Below are positions 1-6,160 of a stretch of DNA of 6,685 nucleotides, in pieces. Below the pieces are notes generated by a model, which worked only from the letters and a program-made list of their open reading frames with translations, was not told where the DNA came from and made no database searches. The stretch's first letter is position 1. Each line of letters opens with the position of its first letter. The DNA lies in assembly GCA_937868455.1 (NCBI GenBank), contig CALMMO010000071.1:1-6685 (forward strand). The letters are read 5' to 3'. This DNA comes from an uncultured Marmoricola sp. GTDB lineage: Bacteria > Actinomycetota > Actinomycetes > Propionibacteriales > Nocardioidaceae. A program made the translations under genes and the position numbers.

Positions 1-1195
<1,195 letters not shown>

Positions 1196-1208
1196 TCACG
1201 CGTCAGAT

Positions 1209-1235
1209 GGGCGCATTGCCCGGATGGCAACGCCC
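1209..1235 (-). promoter_or_regulatory. Hairpin in the groEL 5' leader
   Basis: An imperfect inverted repeat lies between the CIRCE elements and the groEL ribosome binding site. On the plus strand the arms are GGGCG + TTGCC (1209-1213, 1216-1220) and GGCAA + CGCCC (1226-1235), with a 2-base bulge (CA) and a 5-base loop. That gives a stem of ten G/C-rich pairs in the leader RNA, ending 11 bases upstream of the GAGGAA motif. There is no U-tract, so it is not a standard terminator. It may stabilise the leader or tune translation; the role is inferred from position only. Confidence 0.45.
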
Positions 1236-1241
1236 TTTGAG

Positions 1242-1268
1242 TTGTCACTCTCATGGCGAGAGTGCCAA
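1242..1268 (-). promoter_or_regulatory. CIRCE operator 1 (HrcA binding site), proximal to groEL
   Basis: Inverted repeat with the exact CIRCE geometry: TTGTCACTC, a 9-base spacer, then GAGTGCCAA on the plus strand. Against the consensus TTAGCACTC-N9-GAGTGCTAA there are two mismatches on the left and one on the right. It covers the expected transcription start and early leader of groEL. HrcA bound here would block transcription until heat or unfolded protein titrates GroEL. Confidence 0.85.
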
Positions 1269-1272
1269 CCAA

Positions 1273-1301
1273 GTATTAGCACTCGACCCAAGCGAGTGCA
1301 A
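1273..1301 (-). promoter_or_regulatory. groEL promoter (-35 TTGCAC, 17-base spacer, -10 TAATAC)
   Basis: On the minus strand a -35-like TTGCAC (1301-1296) and a -10-like TAATAC (1278-1273) are separated by exactly 17 bases. Transcription would start near 1266, giving a leader of about 85 bases. The -35 and spacer lie inside the distal CIRCE element and the predicted start inside the proximal one, so HrcA binding would occlude the whole core promoter. The match looks like a housekeeping sigma factor (SigA/HrdB-type) promoter. Confidence 0.75.
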
Positions 1302-1302
1302 A
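1276..1302 (-). promoter_or_regulatory. CIRCE operator 2 (HrcA binding site), overlapping the groEL promoter
   Basis: TTAGCACTC, a 9-base spacer, then GAGTGCAAA on the plus strand. The left arm matches consensus perfectly and the right arm has one mismatch. It is separated from CIRCE 1 by 7 bases (centre to centre 34 bp, about three helical turns), so two HrcA dimers could bind the same face of the DNA. This is the stronger of the two sites. Confidence 0.92.
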
Positions 1303-1402
1303 CGGAGCCACCCGTTTCGGCAGGTAATATGGCTCCCGGCTCGGCCTAGATCGCCTGCTCTGGATCGGCCAGCGCGCGGGTCGCTTTGCCTGGCAGTTAT
1401 GC

Positions 1403-1432
1403 GCTTTGCGGGGGAGATCTCCCCGGCAAAGC
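1403..1432 (-). terminator. Strong hairpin, probable terminator after the ATP-grasp gene
   Basis: A 30-base near-perfect palindrome: 15-base arms with one mismatch (a G/G opposition at 1410/1425) centred on GATC, so in practice a stem of about 13 pairs with a 4-base loop. It lies 30 bases past the ATP-grasp stop, between that gene and the groEL promoter. No U-tract follows on either strand. Terminators without a U-tract are common in actinobacteria, which favours a terminator role, but that is inference. Confidence 0.55.
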
Positions 1433-1437
1433 GGCAA

Positions 1438-1463
1438 AGTCACAGGTTTACTTGTGACTTTTC
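1438..1463 (-). repeat. 26-bp hairpin-forming intergenic repeat, copy 1, at the 3' end of the ATP-grasp gene
   Basis: The reverse complement of these 26 bases is identical to 6606-6631. In the sense of the gene it begins with the last two bases of the TGA stop codon and runs GAAAAGTCACA...TGTGACT. Within it are 9-base perfect inverted arms (AAAGTCACA / TGTGACTTT, 1436-1444 and 1453-1461) around an 8-base loop. The A-rich 5' side and short U-run on the 3' side resemble a weak, possibly bidirectional, terminator. A protein-binding palindrome or a dispersed repeat are alternatives. Confidence 0.75.
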
Positions 1464-2286
1464 ACCCCACATCGCGAGCCATTCGAGCAAACGCCTGAGC
1501 ATTCTGCGGGAGTACGTCGAGGTACAAACCCGGCTCGGTGATCTCCAACTCCCCCAGCGCCAAGGTGCCATCTTTGAGTCGGAGCGCATCGACCCTGGCG
1601 TAGTGCAGGGTGGTGTTAGTGAGGTGGGAAGCGGAGCCGACGGCCGCTAGAGCAAGTTCGGCTAGTTCCGGGGTGACCTCGGTGATGACGGTGTGGCCGC
1701 CGTACTCCTCATGCACTCGAAGTTCGTTGCCCGCAGGTCGCTTCAGGACCGCCGAGACGACCTCGCCCCCGATGACAAACGCTGATAGTTCACCTTCGGT
1801 GCGCACTGACTCGATGATCGGCTGGACAACCCAGCGACCTGGCGCCGACGGCATTCCTGCGCCCGGACTGATCACTTGCAAGCCGATGCCGCCCACTCCC
1901 GTTGCTGGCTTCATCACCACTGATCGACCAGATGACTCCACCATGGTGGTGATCTGATCTGTTGAAGTGGCAATGATGGTCGGCACGATCGGCACACCGC
2001 TGGCGGCGAGTTCGAGGAGATAGGACTTGTCGGTGTTCCATTCAAATGCGTCAGCGGAGTTCAACATCCGCGGCACTCTGCGGGCCCACGCCAGAAACTC
2101 CTGCAACCGACTGGTGTAGTCCCACGTGGCCCGTACACAGGTGAGCCCACTGGACCAATCGATGCTCGGGTCGTCCCAACGGACCCACTCTGAGTCAAGT
2201 CCGAGAGCGTCAAAGGCGCTGATGAGGTTCTCACCACCCGGCTCGCCTGCGGGGAGTGCGGCGCAGGTGGCCAGCAACACTCTCAT
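1462..2286 (-). CDS. ATP-grasp domain protein, RimK/glutathione-synthetase-like ligase
   Basis: A 274-residue cytoplasmic protein of the ATP-grasp superfamily. Such enzymes use ATP to activate a carboxylate as an acylphosphate and join it to an amine or thiol; the substrate here is unknown. An N-terminal pre-ATP-grasp region carries WDDPSIDW (about 37-44) and RATWDY (52-57). The ATP-grasp fold follows: NTDK with Lys87, VVMKP with Lys126, a glycine-rich loop ATGVGGIG (128-135), the adenine-binding segment VVQPIIES (153-160), and RVHEEYGG (190-197). ARVD (230-233) and ELEITEP (246-252) supply the probable Mg2+ ligands. The set matches an uncharacterised actinobacterial RimK-like family, at normal length (about 270-290). 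The ATG overlaps the OsmC stop by 4 bases (ATGA), implying translational coupling. The stop runs straight into a repeated hairpin. Superfamily is secure; specific function is unassigned. Confidence 0.9.
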   Translation of the reverse strand: MRVLLATCAALPAGEPGGENLISAFDALGLDSEWVRWDDPSIDWSSGLTCVRATWDYTSRLQEFLAWARRVPRMLNSADAFEWNTDKSYLLELAASGVPIVPTIIATSTDQITTMVESSGRSVVMKPATGVGGIGLQVISPGAGMPSAPGRWVVQPIIESVRTEGELSAFVIGGEVVSAVLKRPAGNELRVHEEYGGHTVITEVTPELAELALAAVGSASHLTNTTLHYARVDALRLKDGTLALGELEITEPGLYLDVLPQNAQAFARMARDVG

Positions 2287-2741
2287 CGTGCTCGGGCCTC
2301 GGGTTCGTGGTTCACGGGGAAGTTCACCGAACTAGCGATGAAACAGGCTTGCGAGGCCTCGTGATGGATCTGATTGGCCAGTGAGACATGAGCCGGGTCA
2401 GCCACGACCACGCGTGGTCGCAGCGTCACTGAGGTGAAGTGCCCACCGATGCCCTCGGTGACCATCTCCCCCACTGGATCGTCTCGATATTCGAGTACGA
2501 CGACCCCATGCATCACCGCGACGTGCAAATAGCTGAGCAGATGGCATTCGCTGAGCGCCGCGAGCAGAAGTTCCTCAGGGTTCCACTTGGAACGGTCCCC
2601 TCTAAATGTCGGATCTGCCGACAACGCGAGCGACGGCTTCCCTTCAGCCACCGCAGTGACTGAGCGGTCGTAGTCGCGGTAGCCCGTGGTGCCGGGGCCT
2701 CGGTTGCCGGTCCACGTCAAGGAGAGAACGTATCGATGCAC
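2283..2741 (-). CDS. OsmC-family peroxiredoxin-like protein
   Basis: Small OsmC/Ohr-fold protein, predicted to reduce organic or hydrogen peroxides through a cysteine pair in a homodimer in the cytoplasm. With the GTG start at 2741 it is 152 residues: HRYVLSLTWTGNRGPGT at the N-terminus, FRGDRSKWNPEELLLAALS (46-64), the first catalytic cysteine Cys66 in SECHLLSYLH, and the second, Cys133, in ACFIASSVNFPV. Both cysteines and the flanking helix motifs are intact. The frame stays open upstream to 2843, but the family begins at (M)HRY, and the GTG at 2741 overlaps the NUDIX stop codon (TAGTG), so the short start is preferred. The gene is coupled at both ends, by 1 base to NUDIX and by 4 bases to the ATP-grasp gene. 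Actinobacterial homologues share the same opening and the NFPV end. The physiological peroxide is not known. Confidence 0.93.
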   Translation of the reverse strand: MHRYVLSLTWTGNRGPGTTGYRDYDRSVTAVAEGKPSLALSADPTFRGDRSKWNPEELLLAALSECHLLSYLHVAVMHGVVVLEYRDDPVGEMVTEGIGGHFTSVTLRPRVVVADPAHVSLANQIHHEASQACFIASSVNFPVNHEPEARAR

Positions 2742-3280
2742 TAGGTCATCTTGCCCAACGCAAGCGCGGCGAACATCAACGAGGCCACCGATTCGCCGTC
2801 TGTGATCTCCCGTTGAGTGACCATCTCCATGACCTGAGACCAAGGCACCAGCGAAACCTGATCGATGCCCTCCTCAGCACGAGCCTCTCCCGAACTGTGA
2901 GCCACGCTCAGACCCCGGGCCAAGAACACGTGCTCGGGCGCTCGGCAGACCCCATTGAGCGCGTTCATCTGCCCGACGGGAAGCCAGGAGTCAGCGACGT
3001 ACCCCGTCTCCTCCAAGAGTTCGCGCCTAGCCGCCACGATGGGTTCCTCACCATCGGTGCCACCTGCCGGCACCTCCCAACCAATGCCGGTCGTGTGCCG
3101 GTTGACCCGCACCAGTACCACTTCGTCTTGTTCGCTCACGGCCACGATGAACACTGCCGGGTGCTGCATGGTGACGACGCCGTACTGCGCACGACGACCA
3201 TCTGGCGCGGTAACGATGTCTTCATCGACTGCGATCCAAGGATTGGTATAGACCTGCCGAGTGCTGGTGACTGGCCACAT
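2741..3280 (-). CDS. NUDIX hydrolase, ADP-ribose pyrophosphatase-like
   Basis: A 179-residue NUDIX hydrolase, cleaving a nucleoside diphosphate linked to another group with Mg2+ as cofactor. N-terminal strands (TRQVYTNPWIAVDEDIV) resemble the ADP-ribose/NDP-sugar pyrophosphatase branch. The catalytic helix is RRELLEETGYV (85-95), with Glu87, Glu90 and Glu91 as metal ligands. The preceding loop PAGGTDGEE (71-79) is one residue shorter than the classic GX5E spacing, a variant known in this branch. The exact substrate cannot be read from the sequence. The start ATG (3280) has AGGG at 3293-3290, nine bases upstream, and sits in the loop of a hairpin. The gene begins 19 bases after the regulator stop and ends one base into the OsmC start, so it is probably the first of three coupled enzymes. 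Confidence 0.92.
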   Translation of the reverse strand: MWPVTSTRQVYTNPWIAVDEDIVTAPDGRRAQYGVVTMQHPAVFIVAVSEQDEVVLVRVNRHTTGIGWEVPAGGTDGEEPIVAARRELLEETGYVADSWLPVGQMNALNGVCRAPEHVFLARGLSVAHSSGEARAEEGIDQVSLVPWSQVMEMVTQREITDGESVASLMFAALALGKMT

Positions 3281-3290
3281 GGCCAGTGAC
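3267..3290 (-). promoter_or_regulatory. Hairpin placing the NUDIX start codon in its loop
   Basis: A 24-base inverted repeat: 10-base arms (3267-3276 and 3281-3290) with one mismatch around a 4-base loop. In the mRNA the loop reads AUGU and contains exactly the NUDIX initiation codon, while the arm GUCACUGGCC starts at the edge of the weak AGGG ribosome-binding motif. It could limit initiation unless ribosomes arrive from the regulator gene 19 bases upstream. It could also be a DNA operator (core TGGCCA repeats). Confidence 0.5.
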
Positions 3291-3299
3291 CCTACGCGC

Positions 3300-4274
3300 C
3301 TAGTCGAGCCACCCTCTGCGAGCCGCCTGAGCCCCGGCCTCGAACCGACTGCCCGCTTCGAGGCGGGTCATGAGTTCGGCCATCATCCGACGTACGGTTC
3401 GCACTGAAAGGTCCAGCCTGCGAGCAGCGGACTCATCGGTGTGCCCCTCTCCAAGAAGCTTCAACAATTCGAGCTCTTGGCGCGTGGGCTCATCTCCCTC
3501 GGACCGGCGCTGGAACTGATCAAGCCGCTCGGCATGCATCCACACCTCATCGAATAGCGCACCTAAAGCCGCGACGATCCCAGGGGTACGAATTTCCAAA
3601 GCACCCGCAGCGCGATCTTCGGGGTCAATTGGAAGGAGAGCAACTTCGCGGTCAACCAAGACCATTTGGATGGGAACCACCGGCACGGTGCGGGTTTCCC
3701 CGCCCATTTGGGCCAGATGCATCGCGAAGGCCAACGTGTTGGGATCGTTTCGAAAGCTGCCCTGATACACCGACCGGATCGCAACCCCTCGACTCAATGC
3801 CGCCTCATTCAGAGGGACGCTGGCATTGTGTGCGTCGGGGGTCTGCGCAACACCAGGGAAGAACGTCAGGCACTCTCGGGACGCCGTTGCTGCCATCTCA
3901 GCCAGGCGCATCCGCACGCTCTCCAATCCAACGATCCGCACTAATGACTCGCGGTTTTGTGCGGCATCCTGCTCAGCCGCCAACCGAGCTAGGGCAGATC
4001 TGGCTTGGGATAGCTCCGACTGCCGGCGTTCAAGCTCCGCCTCGGCGTCGTTGATGTATTTCGCCAGGCCCAGGCGAGGCGATACCGGGCGAAGGTCTCC
4101 GGTAGCCCCATCCGGAGAAACAAGGTCCATATCGGCGAGTAGATCTAAGGCGTCTCTGATTTGAGGCTCCGACATGTCAGCTTGTTGTGCCAATGTCGAC
4201 AGCGACACGCCTGGTTCGGCAAGCATTAACGAGTAGACCCGTTCCACCAACGGATCGAGAAAATGTTGTGGCAT
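3300..4274 (-). CDS. Transcriptional regulator: TrmB-like N-terminal helix-turn-helix plus LuxR-type C-terminal helix-turn-helix
   Basis: DNA-binding regulator of 324 residues. The N-terminus (about 5-55) is a TrmB-like winged helix: FLDPLVERVYSLMLAEPG, then STLAQQADMSEPQIRDALDLL. An acidic/basic coiled-coil follows (about 75-110, ELERRQSELSQARSALARL). The middle (about 110-250) resembles the sensor-like domain of this family, with VGLESVRMRLAEMA, FRNDPNTLAFAMHLAQMGGE and IDPEDRAAGALEIRTPGI. The C-terminus (263-324) is a LuxR/GerE helix-turn-helix with TDESAARRLDLSVRTVRRMMAEL and the closing AARRGWL. The ATG at 4274 is chosen for its excellent GGAGG at 4286-4282, seven bases away; the frame is open to a GTG at 4382, but those extra 36 residues do not resemble the family. 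The overall family is abundant in Streptomyces and relatives, mostly of unknown ligand. It lies 19 bases upstream of NUDIX and divergent from a secreted peptide; both are plausible targets. Confidence 0.92.
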   Translation of the reverse strand: MPQHFLDPLVERVYSLMLAEPGVSLSTLAQQADMSEPQIRDALDLLADMDLVSPDGATGDLRPVSPRLGLAKYINDAEAELERRQSELSQARSALARLAAEQDAAQNRESLVRIVGLESVRMRLAEMAATASRECLTFFPGVAQTPDAHNASVPLNEAALSRGVAIRSVYQGSFRNDPNTLAFAMHLAQMGGETRTVPVVPIQMVLVDREVALLPIDPEDRAAGALEIRTPGIVAALGALFDEVWMHAERLDQFQRRSEGDEPTRQELELLKLLGEGHTDESAARRLDLSVRTVRRMMAELMTRLEAGSRFEAGAQAARRGWLD

Positions 4275-4281
4275 TGCCGCC

Positions 4282-4286
4282 CCTCC
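4282..4286 (-). promoter_or_regulatory. Ribosome binding site of the regulator (decides its start)
   Basis: GGAGG inside GGGAGGGG on the minus strand, seven bases before the ATG at 4274. It is the strongest Shine-Dalgarno match among the intergenic regions here and supports the 324-residue start over the upstream GTG. Confidence 0.8.
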
Positions 4287-4338
4287 CGCGTCAAAAGCTG
4301 CCAGGCAACCTCCGGCCAGGAGCAATCTATCGACACAT

Positions 4339-4350
4339 GGAGTCGACTCC
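4339..4350. promoter_or_regulatory. Perfect 12-bp palindrome, candidate operator between regulator and secreted peptide
   Basis: GGAGTCGACTCC is a perfect palindrome in the divergent intergenic region. On the minus strand it lies just upstream of a possible -10 (TAGATT, 4329-4324), that is in the -10/-35 spacer of a candidate regulator promoter whose -35 is not recognisable. On the plus side it is about 60 bases upstream of the peptide start. Placement and symmetry suit a dimeric regulator that controls itself and the peptide gene. No binding evidence is visible. Confidence 0.45.
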
Positions 4351-4412
4351 CGCCACAGTTGCCATTGCAAGTGCTTCACCAAGCTCCATGACCCAAGAAA
4401 GTGATGATCAAT

Positions 4413-4592
4413 ATGACTCGTCCCGCACTCATCCGTCGGTTCGCAGCAAGCACACTCATCGCGGCCCTGAGTGTCGGCACAACCTTGCTCAGCGCCGCTC
4501 CAGCATCAGCCATGAAGTCTTCCTCCCCAACATCTGGCCCATACGGTGGCTTCATTTGGATTGCCCCGATTTCAAACCCGCTTCACCATTGA
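4413..4592 (+). CDS. Small secreted peptide precursor (signal peptide plus about 26-residue mature peptide)
   Basis: Unrecognised 59-residue ORF with a textbook Sec signal peptide. A basic n-region (MTRPALIRR) precedes a hydrophobic core (FAASTLIAALSVGTTLLSA, about 10-28) and a signal-peptidase-I site PASA after residue 33. The predicted mature part is MKSSSPTSGPYGG followed by FIWIAPISNPLHH: 26 residues, rich in Gly/Pro/Ser, with a hydrophobic FIWI patch and no cysteine, so no disulphide or lanthionine maturation is expected. Starts at 4401 (GTG) and 4404 (ATG) are also in frame. The ATG at 4413 is preferred because AAGAAAGTGAT (4395-4405) resembles an extended Shine-Dalgarno and the n-region is then typical, but the spacing (11 bases) is long. 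It is divergent from the TrmB/LuxR regulator. It could be a signalling peptide, a secreted effector or a chance ORF; the signal peptide argues against chance. Confidence 0.65.
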   Translation: MTRPALIRRFAASTLIAALSVGTTLLSAAPASAMKSSSPTSGPYGGFIWIAPISNPLHH

Positions 4593-4657
4593 GACCTCGA
4601 CTCGCCATTTCGACGTAGACCAACATCCCCCGCCACCACATAGGCCAACTCTTGATC

Positions 4658-4930
4658 ATGTACTCAATGCAGCTGACACGAGGGGCGCTCACGGCTGGCG
4701 AACTGGACCAAACACAACTCGATCGCATCAAAGCACTCCTCGTGACTCACCCAGGCGTCGAGCACATTCGGGTACGCCACGAAGACCGTGTAGTGCGAAT
4801 ATGGGCCTTTCTAGCGGCCCCAAACCTAGTGACTGCGTTGCCACTGATTAGCGAAGTGAGAGCGACCCTAAGCGCGGGGCTGCCAGGTTGGCAGTTGGTG
4901 CCTGACTCCAACTTTGCTTCCGGAAGTTGA
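4658..4930 (+). CDS. Small protein of unknown function with ferredoxin-like (beta-alpha-beta-beta-alpha-beta) pattern
   Basis: I do not recognise a named family. The 90-residue sequence has protein-like composition and an alternating pattern: strand (YSMQLTRGA), helix (LDQTQLDRIKALLVTHPG), strand (VEHIRVRHE), strand (RVVRIWAFLAAP), helix (LVTALPLISEVRATLSAGL), strand (GWQLVPD). This is the order of an ACT/ferredoxin-like small domain, often used for ligand binding or dimerisation. It has no signal peptide or membrane segment, so it is cytoplasmic. ATG codons at 4658 and 4667 (and TTG at 4652) are possible starts, and none has a convincing ribosome binding site, so the start is uncertain and a leaderless message is possible. 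It lies 65 bases after the peptide and 54 bases before the DUF2157 gene, all on the same strand. Confidence 0.7.
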   Translation: MYSMQLTRGALTAGELDQTQLDRIKALLVTHPGVEHIRVRHEDRVVRIWAFLAAPNLVTALPLISEVRATLSAGLPGWQLVPDSNFASGS

Positions 4931-4984
4931 GTACTTCGACTCATTCGCAGGGGCTTGCGAACGTGTCAGGCTGGAGCCATGAAT

Positions 4985-6160
4985 ATGGCTGCCCCTCGAC
5001 GAGCGACCAAGACCCAACACGATTGGCTCGCGCGCGAACTGACGTACTGGCAATCTCAAGGGCTCATTGAGCCCTCCGCTGCCACCACCATTAGAGACGG
5101 CTACGAAGTCTCAGCGCGTTTTAGCCTGGTCAAACTTGCACTCACGCTAGGCGGCGCATTCGCAGGCATTGGGCTGATTTGGCTGGTCGCCGCCAACCTC
5201 GATGAGCTTTCCCCCTTGTTGCGAATCGCGATCGTCGTTGCCTTCTGGCTGACCAGCCTGGCGGCGATCTGGTGGTTCGACAAGCGAGGGCAATCCACCC
5301 TGGGGCAGGTGGCACAGGGGATCGCAGCATTGGCGTTCGGGGCCGTGGTGATGCAAACGGCTCAGAGTCTGCAAGTTCCCGCATACGAGCCGAAGCTTCT
5401 TGGCGTGTGGGCCCTTGGTGCGTTGATGTTGGCGTACGCCGTTCGCGGCATGGCCCCACTCATTGTCGGGATCGGCACCGGGATCGGCTGGCTTGAGTGG
5501 TACCTCGGGCAACATGCTCACAGCGTGCTGCCAGTGGTGATCGGCATTCTTGCTGCTGGAGTCATCTGCGCAACTGTTGCCACTCTCCACGGTCGGTGGG
5601 GACCTCGGAGCTTCGCGATTCCGTGGCGAATCGCTGGCGCGGCGTTGAGCTTGGTGGGACTGTTCGTTGCCGCCGTACCCAACACCAACCTTGATCAGGC
5701 GCTGTGGACAACGCCAGCCATCGTTGTCGCAGTACTGGCAGGCATCGTGGCTCTCGTTGGATACGTGTTGTCCGGAGAGCGTGGTCTCAAACGCTTCGAA
5801 TCCACGGCGGCGGGTCTCGTCATGGCCCTGGGTGCCGTGCTGGTGAGCTGGCGAGTCGCTGGCGGCGAACACCTCAGCGTCAACGACTGGGCTCACTCTG
5901 CATTGGCAGTGGTTGCCTTCGTCGCCGCCGCAGCCTGGTTCGCCAGCGTTGCCATCATGCGCGAAAGCAATCTGGTGATGGTCATCTCTGTGGTCAGCCT
6001 CGTGGCCTTCGTGACCTTCCAAAGCTTTGCGGTCTTCGCCCGATTAATCCAAGGCGGCTGGCTGTTTGTGGTGCTCGGAGCGATCTTCGTCACCACCGGA
6101 TTCTTAGCTGACCGCGGTCGGCGCGAACTGGCCGAATCACTTCAAGGAGAGCAGTCATGA
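4985..6160 (+). CDS. DUF2157 domain-containing polytopic membrane protein
   Basis: Integral membrane protein of 391 residues with a cytoplasmic DUF2157-type N-terminus (WLARELTYWQSQGLIEPSAA, about 14-33, then IRDGYE). About 11 to 12 hydrophobic segments follow, roughly at 50-70, 78-98, 107-127, 138-155, 157-175, 181-200, 212-230, 243-262, 273-291, 304-324, 328-350 and 358-376. The C-terminal tail is charged (DRGRRELAESLQGEQS). The family's biochemical role is unknown. The ATG at 4985 is preferred over the one at 4979 because GGAG (4973-4976) is 8 bases from the former and only 2 from the latter. The end overlaps the GDYXXLXY gene by 4 bases (ATGA). DUF2157 and GDYXXLXY genes are a recurrent pair, so the two products probably act together in the membrane. 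Confidence 0.9.
   Translation: MAAPRRATKTQHDWLARELTYWQSQGLIEPSAATTIRDGYEVSARFSLVKLALTLGGAFAGIGLIWLVAANLDELSPLLRIAIVVAFWLTSLAAIWWFDKRGQSTLGQVAQGIAALAFGAVVMQTAQSLQVPAYEPKLLGVWALGALMLAYAVRGMAPLIVGIGTGIGWLEWYLGQHAHSVLPVVIGILAAGVICATVATLHGRWGPRSFAIPWRIAGAALSLVGLFVAAVPNTNLDQALWTTPAIVVAVLAGIVALVGYVLSGERGLKRFESTAAGLVMALGAVLVSWRVAGGEHLSVNDWAHSALAVVAFVAAAAWFASVAIMRESNLVMVISVVSLVAFVTFQSFAVFARLIQGGWLFVVLGAIFVTTGFLADRGRRELAESLQGEQS

Noticed and set aside
1436..1461. Repeat palindrome read as a CRP/GlxR site
   Set aside because: The consensus is TGTGA-N6-TCACA; here the half-sites are in the opposite order (TCACA-N8-TGTGA) and the position is downstream of a gene.
2742..2843. Longer N-terminus of the OsmC protein from an upstream start at 2843
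   Set aside because: It would lie inside the NUDIX gene, and the OsmC family starts at (M)HRY; the GTG overlapping the NUDIX stop fits.
4275..4382. Longer N-terminus of the regulator from a GTG at 4382
   Set aside because: The ATG at 4274 has a near-ideal GGAGG at 7 bases and begins where family members begin; the extra residues show no family similarity.
4187..4618. Plus-strand open frame of 143 codons across the regulator start and peptide gene
   Set aside because: It overlaps the start of the well-supported regulator on the other strand and the peptide in another frame, with no ribosome binding site or domain signal.
4944..4961. Inverted repeat TTCGCA-N6-TGCGAA before the DUF2157 gene
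   Set aside because: Only 6-base arms, in a region with no recognisable promoter; expected by chance at this length, so not annotated.
5147..6022. Minus-strand open frame of 291 codons
   Set aside because: Antisense to the DUF2157 gene; His/Gln/Gly-rich with no family-like motif, while the plus strand has convincing membrane segments.
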